From Limnohabitans sp. Rim8 (GTDB taxonomy: Bacteria > Pseudomonadota > Gammaproteobacteria > Burkholderiales > Burkholderiaceae_C): DNA of 64,000 nt. This document shows positions 16,104-25,403 of the stretch, in pieces. Below the pieces are notes generated by a model, which ran no database searches, was not told the DNA's origin, and was given only the letters and a program-made list of their open reading frames with translations. The stretch covers positions 1 to 64,000 of the forward strand of contig CAMDFK010000002.1 of the NCBI GenBank assembly GCA_945897465.1. The letters run 5' to 3'. The position numbers and the translations under genes were made by a program. The first letter of the stretch is position 1; each line of letters starts with the position of its first letter.

Positions 16104-18377
16104 ATGAAATTCCGTTTTCCCATCGTCATCATTGACGAAGACTATCGCTCCGAAAATACTTCTGGCTTGGGTATTCGCGCATTGGCGGAGGCCATCGTTG
16201 CAGAGGGTTTTGAGGTCCTGGGGGTGACCAGTTACGGTGATCTTTCTCAGTTTGCCCAGCAGCAAAGCCGTGCCAGTGCTTTCATTTTGTCGATTGACGA
16301 CGAGGAATTTTCTCCAGGGCCTGATCTGGACCCTGCGGTGATCAACTTGCGTGCCTTCATTGACGAAGTGCGCCGCAAAAACGCCGATGTGCCGATTTAC
16401 ATCTATGGCGAGACCAAAACCTCTCGTCATTTGCCTAACGACATCCTGCGCGAGTTGCACGGCTTCATCCACATGTTTGAAGACACGCCCGAGTTTGTGG
16501 CGCGTCACATCATCCGCGAGGCCAAGAGTTATCTGGAGGGCGTGCAGCCGCCGTTTTTCAAGGCACTGCTCGATTACGCTGAAGACGGCTCTTATTCTTG
16601 GCATTGCCCCGGCCACTCCGGTGGCGTGGCTTTTTTGAAGAGCCCTGTGGGCCAGATGTACCACCAGTTTTACGGTGAGAACATGCTGCGTGCCGATGTG
16701 TGCAACGCGGTGGAAGAGCTGGGCCAGTTGCTAGACCACAACGGCGCCATTGGCGAGAGCGAACGCAACGCCGCCCGCATATTCAACGCCGACCACTGCT
16801 TCTTTGTCACCAACGGCACCAGCACCTCCAACAAAATCGTTTGGCACCATACTGTGGCCCCAGGTGACGTGGTGGTGGTGGACCGCAACTGCCACAAGTC
16901 GATCTTGCACGCGATCATCATGACCGGCGCAGTGCCCGTGTTCATGAAGCCCACACGCAACCACTTTGGCATCATCGGCCCTATTCCCAAAAGTGAGTTC
17001 GAGCCAGCCGCCATCATGGCCAAGATCAAGGCCAACCCTTTGCTCAAAGGCGTGGACCCCAAAAAGGTCAAGCCCCGTGTGATGACCTTGACCCAGTCCA
17101 CTTACGACGGTGTGCTGTACAACACCGAAACCATCAAGGGCATGCTCGACGGTTACGTGGACAACCTGCACTTTGACGAGGCTTGGTTGCCTCATGCGGC
17201 TTTCCACCCGTTCTATGGCCCTTACCACGCCATGGGCAAAAAGCGGGCTCGCCCCAAAGAGTCCATGGTCTATGCCACGCAATCGATTCACAAGCTTTTG
17301 GCTGGTATCAGCCAAGCCAGCCATGTTTTGGTGCAAGACGCGCAAAGCGTCAAACTCGACAGGCCACTGTTCAACGAGGCCTACCTGATGCACACCTCGA
17401 CCAGCCCGCAGTACAGCATCATTGCCAGCTGCGACGTGGCCGCCGCCATGATGGAGCCGCCCAGCGGCACCGCTTTGGTCGAAGAAAGCATTGCCGAAGC
17501 CCTGGACTTCCGCCGCGCCATGCGCAAGGTGGATGAGGATTACGGCAAGGACTGGTGGTTCAAGGTCTGGGGGCCAGAGAAGTTTGCAGACGAAGGCATT
17601 GGCCGCGCCGACGATTGGATTTTGCGCAATGACCCGCGCAAAAAGGCCAGCAAGTGGCACGGATTCGGTCAGCAACTGGCCGATGGCTTCAACATGCTCG
17701 ACCCCATCAAGTCGACCATCGTGACGCCAGGCTTGAACCTGGACGGCAAGTTCGACAAGACCGGCATTCCTGCCTCCATCGTCAGCAAATTTCTGACGGA
17801 GCATGGGGTGGTGGTGGAGAAGACTGGCCTTTACAGCTTCTTCATCATGTTCACCATAGGCATCACCAAGGGCCGATGGAACAGTTTGCTCACGGCCTTG
17901 CAGCAGTTCAAGGATGAGTACGCCAAGAACCAACCGATGTGGAAAATCATGCCGGAGTTCTGCCAGAAATTCCCGCGCTACGAGCGCATGGGTTTGCGTG
18001 ATCTGTGCCAGCACGTGCACGAGATGTACGCCAAATACGACATCGCACGCCTGACCACCGACATGTATTTGTCGGACTTGGCCCCAGCCATGCGCCCCTC
18101 TGATGCGTATGCCCACATTGCGCACCGCAAGACCGAGCGGGTAGAAATTGACCATTTGGAAGGCCGCATCACTGTGGGTTTGGTCACACCCTATCCACCG
18201 GGCATTCCGCTGTTGATTCCAGGCGAGGTCTTCAACAGAAAGATTGTTGATTACCTCAAGTTCGCGCGTGAGTTCAACGAGAAGTGCCCGGGCTTCGAAA
18301 CCGACATCCATGGTCTGGTCGAGATCAAAGACGATGTCGGCAAGAAGCGTTACTTTGCGGATTGCGTGAAAGTTTGA
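16104..18377 (+). CDS. Orn/Lys/Arg decarboxylase, class I (biodegradative type)
   Basis: A 757-residue fold-type I PLP decarboxylase that would make a polyamine or diamine from a basic amino acid. Residues 1-130 form the response-regulator-like N-terminal wing (FPIVIIDEDYRSENT); the core has CPGHSGGVAF, DRNCHKSIL and the PLP lysine in ATQSIHKLLAGISQASH. The C-terminal domain follows with PYPPGIPLLIPGE. The length is closest to AdiA (about 755) but substrate cannot be separated from lysine or ornithine forms by eye. The start at 16104 begins the conserved wing; the frame upstream runs through the tRNA region and is not coding. A terminator and two long hairpins follow. Confidence 0.92.
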   Translation: MKFRFPIVIIDEDYRSENTSGLGIRALAEAIVAEGFEVLGVTSYGDLSQFAQQQSRASAFILSIDDEEFSPGPDLDPAVINLRAFIDEVRRKNADVPIYIYGETKTSRHLPNDILRELHGFIHMFEDTPEFVARHIIREAKSYLEGVQPPFFKALLDYAEDGSYSWHCPGHSGGVAFLKSPVGQMYHQFYGENMLRADVCNAVEELGQLLDHNGAIGESERNAARIFNADHCFFVTNGTSTSNKIVWHHTVAPGDVVVVDRNCHKSILHAIIMTGAVPVFMKPTRNHFGIIGPIPKSEFEPAAIMAKIKANPLLKGVDPKKVKPRVMTLTQSTYDGVLYNTETIKGMLDGYVDNLHFDEAWLPHAAFHPFYGPYHAMGKKRARPKESMVYATQSIHKLLAGISQASHVLVQDAQSVKLDRPLFNEAYLMHTSTSPQYSIIASCDVAAAMMEPPSGTALVEESIAEALDFRRAMRKVDEDYGKDWWFKVWGPEKFADEGIGRADDWILRNDPRKKASKWHGFGQQLADGFNMLDPIKSTIVTPGLNLDGKFDKTGIPASIVSKFLTEHGVVVEKTGLYSFFIMFTIGITKGRWNSLLTALQQFKDEYAKNQPMWKIMPEFCQKFPRYERMGLRDLCQHVHEMYAKYDIARLTTDMYLSDLAPAMRPSDAYAHIAHRKTERVEIDHLEGRITVGLVTPYPPGIPLLIPGEVFNRKIVDYLKFAREFNEKCPGFETDIHGLVEIKDDVGKKRYFADCVKV

Positions 18378-18422
18378 TATGTAACGGGGGTGTTGCCTTG
18401 AAATTTCGGTTTCAAGGGGAGG

Positions 18423-18506
18423 GCAGGTGAGTTGGGGCCCTGCGCGGGGGCTCAGAGGCGCTTCGCTTTGCCACATCGCCCCCGCACAGGGCCCCGACTC
18501 ACCTGC
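18423..18506 (-). repeat. Long hairpin element, copy A (inverted relative to copy B)
   Basis: Two 29-base arms (18423-18451 and 18478-18506) pair with only two wobble-type differences around a 26-base loop. On the minus strand the inner part reads GGCGATGTGGC, then AGCGAAGCG, then TGAGCC. Copy B at 18676-18758 has almost the same inner part but differently sequenced arms that still pair. It lies just after the decarboxylase stop and before a separate terminator, so it is not simply that gene's terminator. Confidence 0.75.
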
Positions 18507-18512
18507 GGGGGA

Positions 18513-18550
18513 GAATTGAAAAAAGCGGCTTTCGCCGCTTTTTTCAATTC
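18513..18550. terminator. Bidirectional intrinsic terminator
   Basis: A perfect 17-base-pair stem (GAATTGAAAAAAGCGGC with GCCGCTTTTTTCAATTC) around a TTTC loop. The GC-rich core flanked by A and T runs works on both strands. It most likely ends the decarboxylase transcript and may also stop read-through from fabI. Confidence 0.85.
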
Positions 18551-18675
18551 CAAAATCTCTTTCTGGTGTCATTTTTTGTAGGCAAGACGCCAACCGTGCA
18601 TGATTGAATCAGTCTGCGCTCGCGATCATTTCCGCCACGTTCATTTGGTCAATTACCACACGAACTTCAATTCAG

Positions 18676-18758
18676 CCTGAGGTGAGGTGGGCGCTGAACC
18701 GGGCGATTTGGCGAGCGAAGCGAGTTATGAGCCCGGGCAGCGCCCGCCTCACCTCAGG
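18676..18758 (+). repeat. Long hairpin element, copy B
   Basis: Arms of 21 bases (18676-18696 and 18738-18758) pair with a single wobble difference; CCGGGC at 18699-18704 pairs further with GCCCGG at 18731-18736. The inner part reads GGCGATTTGGC, then AGCGAAGCG, then TGAGCC, matching copy A on the other strand. The rest of the gene-free interval 18378-18815 (between the elements, about 18551-18675) shows no gene. A weaker CTGAAGC/GCTTCAG hairpin at 18774-18799 may end fabI transcription. Confidence 0.75.
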
Positions 18759-18815
18759 CGGTCTTTGCAAAAGCTGAAGCCCATCTTCGCAAGCTTCAGA
18801 AGCATGGACACCGCA

Positions 18816-19631
18816 TCAAGCCGCAGCCGCTGGCTCCGCAATGCCACCGACCACCTGGCTGAAACCGCCATCGACATAGATGATCTCGGCCGTCACGCCC
18901 GCGGCCAAATCGCTCAACATGAACGCCGCGACATTGCCCACATCCTCAATGGTCACGTTGCGGCGAATGGGCGAAGCCTCGGCCACCACCGACAAAATCT
19001 TGCCGAAACCCTTGATGCCACTGGCCGCCAGCGTCTTGATGGGACCGGCCGAAATGCCGTTGGCCCGCAAGCCACGGTTCTGACTGCCCAGCGACTCGGC
19101 CAGGTAACGCACCGATGCCTCCAGGCTGGCTTTGGCCAGACCCATGGTGTTGTAGTTGGGCACGGTACGGATTGCGCCCAGGTAAGTCAGGGTCAGCACT
19201 GCCGACTTGTCGTTCAGGTAAGGCAGGGCCGCTTTGACCATGGCGGGGAAGCTGTAGGCGCTGATGTCGTGGGCGATCTTGAAACCTTCACGCGACAAAC
19301 CGTCCAGAAAATCGCCAGCAATCGCTTCGCGAGGCGCGTAGCCAATCGCGTGGACAAAACCGTCGAACTTGGGCCAAGTGGCTGAAAGGTCGGTGAAGAG
19401 CTTCTCAATCTGTTCGTCGCTGCCCACGTCGCAATCAAAAATCAATTTGGAATCGAAATCGGCCGCGAATTCGGTGATGCGGTCCTTGAAACGCTCGCCC
19501 ACGTAGCTGAAAGCCAGCTCGGCGCCTTGGGCGTGGCAAGCCTTGGCAATGCCGTAAGCGATCGAGCGGTTCGACAACACACCGGTGATCAGCAGCTTTT
19601 TGCCCGACAGAAATCCTGTTTTTGTGGTCAT
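18816..19631 (-). CDS. fabI: Enoyl-[acyl-carrier-protein] reductase (NADH)
   Basis: Catalyses the last reduction of each fatty-acid elongation cycle. The 271-residue SDR-type protein has the FabI N-terminus [20 protein letters not shown], and the catalytic tyrosine and lysine spaced as Y-x6-K in [10 protein letters not shown], then [14 protein letters not shown]. The start at 19631 matches the family N-terminus; the frame continues upstream without support. It is divergent from yejA across 37 bases. The C-terminus ends in alanines, a common variation. Confidence 0.96.
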   Translation of the reverse strand: MTTKTGFLSGKKLLITGVLSNRSIAYGIAKACHAQGAELAFSYVGERFKDRITEFAADFDSKLIFDCDVGSDEQIEKLFTDLSATWPKFDGFVHAIGYAPREAIAGDFLDGLSREGFKIAHDISAYSFPAMVKAALPYLNDKSAVLTLTYLGAIRTVPNYNTMGLAKASLEASVRYLAESLGSQNRGLRANGISAGPIKTLAASGIKGFGKILSVVAEASPIRRNVTIEDVGNVAAFMLSDLAAGVTAEIIYVDGGFSQVVGGIAEPAAAA

Positions 19632-19668
19632 GTCTTCAACTCCTGGAAAATGTGGGCAGAATTGTCGC

Positions 19669-21549
19669 ATGCGAACCCCCATGGCCCGCTTATGGACACA
19701 CTGCTGCTTGGCCCTCGGGCTTGCGGTGGCTGGCAACGCCTGGGCCGCACACGCTTACGCACAATTTGGGGACATTCGATACCCGGTCGGCTTTACCCAC
19801 TTTGCTTATGTGAACCCTGCCGCACCCAAAGGCGGCGAGATCAGTCTGGTGCCGCCTACACGGCAGTCCAACTTCGACAAATACAACCCCTTCACCTTGA
19901 AGGGCAGCGCACCGCCTTCTATGCTGGGCATGATGTTCGACACCTTGTTGGTGGGCAACATGGACGAGCCGACCACGGCCTATGGCTTACTGGCTTCGGA
20001 TGTGGCGGTGGCCAGCGACCGCTTGTCGGTCACCTTCCAGATCCACCCGCAAGCCCGTTTTCACAACGGTGACCCGGTGCTGGCGGCCGATGTTCGCCAC
20101 TCTTTTGAGCGCTTGACCAGCAAGCAAGCCGCGCCCCAGTACCGCACGTATTTCGGCGAGGTCAAAGGCGCAACCGTGTTGGCTGAGCGCAGCATCCGCT
20201 TTGATTTTGTGCGGCCCAACAGCGAACTACCCCTGATCGTGGGCAGCTTGCCCGTGTTCAGCCAAAAGTGGGGGCTGGAAGGCGGCGCCCATCAACCGCT
20301 GGACCAAATGGTGATGGACATCCCGATCGCGTCCGGCCCCTACCGCATTGGCCGTGTGCAGTTTGGCAAAGACATCACCTATGAGCGCGACCCGGCCTAT
20401 TGGGCCCGGGACCTGAATGTCCGCAAAGGTCAATTCAATTTCGACCGCGTCACTTACAAAATCTACAAAGACCCCACGGCCCAGCTCGAAGCCTTCAAGG
20501 CAGGCGAGTTCGATTACATGCAGTCTTTCATCGCACGGGAGTGGGCCCGGGCCTTCACTGGCCGAGCCTTTGAGCGCGGTGATTTGATCAAGTCCGAGTT
20601 GCCGCATGGCAACGCGGGCGACCTTCAAGGTTTTTTGTTCAACACACGCCGAGACAAATTTCAGGATGTACGGGTGCGCCAAGCCATTGCGCTGGCCATG
20701 GATTTTGAGTGGCTGAACCGCCAACTTTTTTACAACGCCTACAGCCGAGTGCGTGGCTATTTTGTGGCCAGCGATTTCGAAGCCAAAGGAAAACCCGGTC
20801 CCGACGAGTTGGCCTTGCTCACCCCTTTGCGGGCCAAGCTGCCTGCCGCTGTGTTCGAGCAGGATGTGCCACAACCGCCCCAAACTGCGCTCGACCCCGC
20901 ATCGGGCCGCACCTTGCGTGACCATTTGCGCCAAGCGCGTGATTTGCTCCAAGCCGCAGGATGGACCTACAAAGAGGGTGCTTTGCGTAATGCCAAGGGA
21001 CAAGCCTTCACCATTGAGTTTCTGGACAGTTCGGGCTCTATGGGGCGTGTGGTCACACCCTTTGCCAAAAACCTCGAAAAACTGGGCATGCAGGTGCGGT
21101 ACAAGGTGATCGACTTTGCGCTGCTGCAAAAACGCATGGACGTGTTCGACTTTGACATCATCAGCAACCGCACCGTGGGCAGCGAAGCGCCGGGCACCGA
21201 GTTGCTCGAGCGTTATGGCAGCCGATCGGCCGATGTAGAGGGCTCGGGCAACGTGATTGGCCTCAAAGACCCGGCAGTGGACACGCTGCTGGACAAGGTG
21301 GTGAGCGCCACATCAAGGCCAGAGTTGGTGACCAGCCTGCGAGCGCTCGACCGGGTGCTGCGCCACGGCCATTACGTGGTGCCCCACTGGTATGGCGCGG
21401 TGCACCGGGTGTCCTGGCGTGCCAAAGCGTTTGCGCGGCCCGCCGACTTGCCCCGTTTTTACCAGCCTGAGAGACTGGTCACCACCGTGTGGTGGTCGCC
21501 TGATGCGCCAGGCTCAACAGCGGCTCCAACCGCCCCAAAGGCCCCCTGA
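19669..21549 (+). CDS. yejA: Oligopeptide/microcin C ABC transporter substrate-binding protein
   Basis: A 626-residue SBP_bac_5 family periplasmic protein, with signal peptide at about 1-26 (MRTPMARLW start, ending AWAAHA). The order and content ([19 protein letters not shown] near the N-terminus, then [12 protein letters not shown], then a long opp-type domain) fit YejA, which binds peptides for the YejBEF permease and is used by microcin C in E. coli. The ATG at 19669 is chosen because it begins the signal peptide. It begins a four-gene operon, with yejB starting three bases after its stop. Confidence 0.9.
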   Translation: MRTPMARLWTHCCLALGLAVAGNAWAAHAYAQFGDIRYPVGFTHFAYVNPAAPKGGEISLVPPTRQSNFDKYNPFTLKGSAPPSMLGMMFDTLLVGNMDEPTTAYGLLASDVAVASDRLSVTFQIHPQARFHNGDPVLAADVRHSFERLTSKQAAPQYRTYFGEVKGATVLAERSIRFDFVRPNSELPLIVGSLPVFSQKWGLEGGAHQPLDQMVMDIPIASGPYRIGRVQFGKDITYERDPAYWARDLNVRKGQFNFDRVTYKIYKDPTAQLEAFKAGEFDYMQSFIAREWARAFTGRAFERGDLIKSELPHGNAGDLQGFLFNTRRDKFQDVRVRQAIALAMDFEWLNRQLFYNAYSRVRGYFVASDFEAKGKPGPDELALLTPLRAKLPAAVFEQDVPQPPQTALDPASGRTLRDHLRQARDLLQAAGWTYKEGALRNAKGQAFTIEFLDSSGSMGRVVTPFAKNLEKLGMQVRYKVIDFALLQKRMDVFDFDIISNRTVGSEAPGTELLERYGSRSADVEGSGNVIGLKDPAVDTLLDKVVSATSRPELVTSLRALDRVLRHGHYVVPHWYGAVHRVSWRAKAFARPADLPRFYQPERLVTTVWWSPDAPGSTAAPTAPKAP

Positions 21550-21552
21550 CCC

Positions 21553-22590
21553 ATGCTGGCCTACATTTTCAAACGCATGCTGCTGATGATCCCGACTTTG
21601 TTCGGGGTTTTGTTGATGACCTTTGTGGTGATCCAGTTTGTACCCGGTGGTCCAGTCGAGCAAATGGTGGCTCAGCTGCAAGGCCGTGACACAGGCGGGG
21701 AGGGCGCTGCCGCTGCGGGCAGCGGCTATCGGGGTCGTCAGGGCGTGGATGCCGCCCGTATTGAAGAAATCAAAACGCTTTACGGCTTTGACAAGCCACC
21801 TGTAGAGCGTTTCTGGATGATGCTCAAGCAGTTTGCGCAGTTTGACTTGGGCAAGAGCTTTTTCTACCCCAAAGACGTCTGGAGCTTGATCAAAGAGAAG
21901 CTGCCGGTGTCCATCAGTTTGGGTTTGTGGACGTTTTTCCTGAGTTATTTGGTGTCGGTGCCCTTGGGCATTGCCAAGGCGGTGCGTGCTGGCACGCGCT
22001 TTGACACGCTCACCAGTTTGCTGGTGCTGGTGGGCTATGCCATCCCTGGCTTTGTGCTCGGCGTAGCCTTGCTGGTGATCTTTGGTGGCCAACTGCAGTG
22101 GTTTCCGCTGCGTGGTTTGACGTCGTCCAATTGGGAGCAGCTGAGCTGGGGCGCCAAGGTGGTGGACTATTTGTGGCACATCGCTTTGCCGGTCACGGCC
22201 AGTGTGCTCGGCTCGTTTGCCGTCATCACCATGCTGACCAAGAACGCGTTTTTGGAAGAAATCCGTAAGCAGTATGTGCTCACGGCCCGTGCCAAAGGTC
22301 TGAGTGAGAACCGCGTGCTGTACCGCCATGTCATGCGCAACGCGCTGATTCCGCTGGTCACGGGTTTTCCAGCGGCGTTCATCGGCGCGTTTTTCACGGG
22401 CTCCTTGCTCATCGAAACCCTGTTCTCGCTCGACGGCCTGGGGCTGCTCAGTTACGAGGCGGTGATCCGGCGCGACTACCCGGTGGTGCTGGGCACTTTG
22501 TATTTGTTCACCTTGATCGGTCTGGTCACCAAGCTGATCAGTGACCTGTGCTACCTGTGGGTGGACCCTCGCGTGAAGTTCGACAAATGA
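21553..22590 (+). CDS. yejB: Peptide ABC transporter permease YejB
   Basis: A 345-residue inner-membrane permease (DppB/OppB family). The first helix is MLAYIFKRMLLMIPTLFGVL, followed by VQFVPGGPVEQM, which is the usual family N-terminus. A glycine-rich insert (GGEGAAAAGSGYRG) lies at about 50-63. The cytoplasmic EAA loop reads EIRKQYVLTARAKGLSENRV and contacts the ATPase. The stop overlaps yejE as ATGA. Confidence 0.93.
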   Translation: MLAYIFKRMLLMIPTLFGVLLMTFVVIQFVPGGPVEQMVAQLQGRDTGGEGAAAAGSGYRGRQGVDAARIEEIKTLYGFDKPPVERFWMMLKQFAQFDLGKSFFYPKDVWSLIKEKLPVSISLGLWTFFLSYLVSVPLGIAKAVRAGTRFDTLTSLLVLVGYAIPGFVLGVALLVIFGGQLQWFPLRGLTSSNWEQLSWGAKVVDYLWHIALPVTASVLGSFAVITMLTKNAFLEEIRKQYVLTARAKGLSENRVLYRHVMRNALIPLVTGFPAAFIGAFFTGSLLIETLFSLDGLGLLSYEAVIRRDYPVVLGTLYLFTLIGLVTKLISDLCYLWVDPRVKFDK

Positions 22591-23642
22591 CCGCCGCCAA
22601 CCCCACCGCATTCCCGCAGCAGTTGTCGCCTTCGGCCCGGGCATGGCAGCGTTTCCGGCGCAACCGCTTGGGCTTTGGCAGCCTGGTCATTTTTGTGATT
22701 TTGTTCATCTTGAGTCTGGGGGCCGAGTTCTTGTCCAACGACAAACCCTTGGTGGTTCGTTTCGAAGGCCAGTGGTATTACCCGGTGGTGCAGACCTTGC
22801 CTGAAAAAGTGTTTGGGGGTGACTTTGAGACACCCGCAGACTACTTGGACCCATTCATTCAGCAGCAGCTCCAAAAGGGCGACAACTGGGCTTTGCAAGC
22901 CTTCAACCCTTACCACCACAGCACACTGGACTATTTTGCTCCGCTGCCTAACCCAGCCCCACCCACTGCTCACAACTGGCTGGGGACAGATGACCGCGGT
23001 CGCGATGTGCTGGCCCGTTTGATCTATGGTTTCAGGGTATCGGTGCTCTTTGCTTTGGCCCTGACTTTGTTTGGGGTGTTTTTGGGCGTGTTGACCGGCG
23101 CAGTGCAGGGCTTTTTTGTGGGCAAGACCGACCTGGTGTTTCAGCGCTTCATCGAAGTGTGGAGCGCCATGCCCGAGCTGTATTTGCTGATCATCTTCTC
23201 AGCCGTGTTTGAGCCCAGTGTGGGTTTGCTGCTCTTGCTGCTGGGCCTTTTTGGCTGGATGGGTTTGTCCGACTATGTGCGGGCCGAGTTTTTGCGCAAC
23301 CGCCAGCTCGATTACGTCAAATCTGCACGGGCGCTGGGCCTTGGGCATTGGCAGATCATGTGGCGGCATGTCTTGCCCAACAGCATGACCCCGGTGGTGA
23401 CCTTTTTGCCGTTTCGCATGAGCGGGGCCATTTTGGCCCTGACCTCGCTGGACTTCTTGGGTTTGGGCGTGCCACCCGGGACCCCCTCCTTGGGAGAGTT
23501 GTTGGCCCAAGGCAAAAACAACATCGACGCTTGGTGGATATCGATGTCCACTTTTGTGGTGCTGGTGGTGACCTTGTTGCTCTTGACCTTCATGGGCGAC
23601 GCTTTGCGCGACGCGCTCGACCCACGAAAGGTGGACGCATGA
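22587..23642 (+). CDS. yejE: Peptide ABC transporter permease YejE
   Basis: The second permease (351 residues, DppC/OppC type). A cytoplasmic start is followed by a helix GFGSLVIFVILFILSLG, then the typical YejE periplasmic stretch including YYPVVQTLPEKVFGG, then LGTDDRGRDVLARLIYGFRVS and the EAA loop LDYVKSARALGLGHWQ. The start at 22587 is set by the ATGA overlap with yejB. It overlaps yejF in the same way. Confidence 0.93.
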   Translation: MTAANPTAFPQQLSPSARAWQRFRRNRLGFGSLVIFVILFILSLGAEFLSNDKPLVVRFEGQWYYPVVQTLPEKVFGGDFETPADYLDPFIQQQLQKGDNWALQAFNPYHHSTLDYFAPLPNPAPPTAHNWLGTDDRGRDVLARLIYGFRVSVLFALALTLFGVFLGVLTGAVQGFFVGKTDLVFQRFIEVWSAMPELYLLIIFSAVFEPSVGLLLLLLGLFGWMGLSDYVRAEFLRNRQLDYVKSARALGLGHWQIMWRHVLPNSMTPVVTFLPFRMSGAILALTSLDFLGLGVPPGTPSLGELLAQGKNNIDAWWISMSTFVVLVVTLLLLTFMGDALRDALDPRKVDA

Positions 23643-25246
23643 GCACGCCGCAAGCTTTGCTGGAGTTGAAAGACCTGCGCATCGCCTTTGGTGGACAGGC
23701 GGTGGTGCATGGCGTGAATCTGTGCATCCAGCCTGGCGAGCGGGTGGCTTTGGTGGGCGAGTCGGGATCGGGCAAATCGGTCACAGCGCTGTCGGTGCTG
23801 CGTTTGCTCGAGTCTGCCGAACTGTCGGGTCAAGTGCTCTGGCAAGGTCGGGACTTGTTGCGGCAAACGCCCGCTGAAATGCAACGCATTCGTGGCGACG
23901 AGATCGCCATGATTTTCCAGGAGCCGATGACGGCGCTCAACCCTTTGATGACGGTGGGTCAGCAAATTTCAGAAGTGCTGCAAGTTAAAAAGCTCTTACC
24001 AAGGCGAGATGCCGATGAACGGGGCGTCCATTTATTGTCCGAAACCGGCATCGATGATCCTGCTCGTCGTTTTGGGGCGTACCCGCACCAGTTGTCGGGC
24101 GGCCAACGGCAACGCGCCATGATGGCCATGGCGCTGGCGTCTGAGCCCAAACTGCTGCTGGCCGATGAACCCACCACGGCACTCGACGCCAGCTTGCGCC
24201 TGCAGATGATGCAGCTCTTGGCGGATTTGCAGACCAAGACCGGCATGGCCGTGCTCCTGATCACGCACGACCTGGGCCTGGTGCGTCACTTTGCCGACCG
24301 CGTGGCGGTCATGGAAAAAGGTCACTTGGTCGAGCAGGGTACTTTGCGCGACGTGTTCGAGCGCCCCCAGCACACTTACACCCTGCGTTTGTTGTCCAGT
24401 CAACCCAGCCGAACCGGCTTGGCCACTGCACCATCACCTGACACAGCACCCCTCTTGCAAGTCAAGCAACTGCAGGTACGCTACCCTAAGGCTGTGCCCG
24501 GCTTCAAGGCCTGGTTTCAAAAACACCATTTCATGGCCTTGCATGGGGCCGACTTTTCGATCGCATCGGGCAGCACATTGGGGGTGATGGGCGAGTCGGG
24601 TTCTGGCAAGTCCAGTCTGGCGCAGGCCGTGTTGGGTTTGATTCCTTTTGAGGGTGATTTGTCATTGGATGGTCAAACTTGGCTGGGCAGCCCTGCGCGT
24701 GACAAAGCTTTGCGCAGGCAGGTGCAGGTGGTGTTTCAGGATCCCTATGGCAGCTTGTCGCCGCGCATGACGGTGGGTGAAATCGTTTCTGAAGGCCTGC
24801 GCTTGCACCATCCGCACTGGACGCCAGATCAAACAGAGGCACGAGTTCGTGCGACTTTGGCCGAAGTTGGCCTGGTGGGTGACGGCTTTAGCGATGTACT
24901 CAACCGTTACCCACACACCTTTTCGGGTGGGCAGCGCCAGCGCATCGCCCTGGCCAGGGCCTTGGTTGTGGAGCCAGACCTGTTGGTGCTGGATGAGCCC
25001 ACCAGTGCATTGGATGTGACGGTGCAAAAGCAGATACTTGAATTGCTTAAAAAATTGCAAATCGAACGCAATATGGCGTATTTGCTGATTACCCACGATG
25101 TGGATGTGTTGCGGGCCATGGCCCACCATGTTTTGGTGCTCCGCTCGGGACAGGTGCTGGAGCATGGTATGGCCGAGCAGGTACTCGGCGAACCACAACA
25201 CCCCTACACTCGCAGCTTGGTCCAAGCATCTTCCTCGACAATATGA
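23639..25246 (+). CDS. yejF: Peptide ABC transporter ATP-binding protein YejF (two ATPase domains)
   Basis: A 535-residue protein with two complete ABC ATPase domains in tandem. Each has Walker A GESGSGKS, a Q-loop, a signature (LSGGQRQR and FSGGQRQR) and Walker B ending in DEPT. The linker between the halves is around residues 255-275. Two fused domains mean the YejBE permease needs no other ATPase. The start at 23639 overlaps the yejE stop as ATGA; the longer frame upstream is antisense-free shadow inside yejE. This is the last gene of the operon. Confidence 0.94.
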   Translation: MSTPQALLELKDLRIAFGGQAVVHGVNLCIQPGERVALVGESGSGKSVTALSVLRLLESAELSGQVLWQGRDLLRQTPAEMQRIRGDEIAMIFQEPMTALNPLMTVGQQISEVLQVKKLLPRRDADERGVHLLSETGIDDPARRFGAYPHQLSGGQRQRAMMAMALASEPKLLLADEPTTALDASLRLQMMQLLADLQTKTGMAVLLITHDLGLVRHFADRVAVMEKGHLVEQGTLRDVFERPQHTYTLRLLSSQPSRTGLATAPSPDTAPLLQVKQLQVRYPKAVPGFKAWFQKHHFMALHGADFSIASGSTLGVMGESGSGKSSLAQAVLGLIPFEGDLSLDGQTWLGSPARDKALRRQVQVVFQDPYGSLSPRMTVGEIVSEGLRLHHPHWTPDQTEARVRATLAEVGLVGDGFSDVLNRYPHTFSGGQRQRIALARALVVEPDLLVLDEPTSALDVTVQKQILELLKKLQIERNMAYLLITHDVDVLRAMAHHVLVLRSGQVLEHGMAEQVLGEPQHPYTRSLVQASSSTI

Positions 25247-25334
25247 CCCGATGGCATTTGTCGCCAGCATCTTTTTTCCTTGAAAAATCACACACTTAGC
25301 GTGATTTCTAGGCTAGAATATTGGCTTCACGACC

Positions 25335-25368
25335 AAACGGGCGGGTTTTCACCGCCCGTTTTTTTTGG
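25335..25368 (+). terminator. Terminator-like hairpin in the leader of rimP
   Basis: AAACGGGCGG at 25335-25344 pairs with CCGCCCGTTT at 25352-25361 and is followed by a run of T, a classic intrinsic terminator. It stands only about 35-70 bases before the rimP start. It could end the yej transcript, but a -10-like TAGAAT at 25314-25319 places a possible start site before the hairpin, so an attenuator for the rimP-nusA-infB operon is at least as likely. A gammaproteobacterial rimP leader with a terminator is known. Confidence 0.7.
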
Positions 25369-25403
25369 TTGTTACTTTTTTAACGTTGACATTTCGAAGC
25401 TCT

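Noticed and set aside
16731-18593. A 620-codon minus frame opposite the decarboxylase
   Set aside because: Shadow of the decarboxylase; runs through the terminator and hairpin A.
25335-25368. The rimP leader hairpin as a riboswitch
   Set aside because: Only a single terminator stem is visible, with no aptamer-like structure before it.
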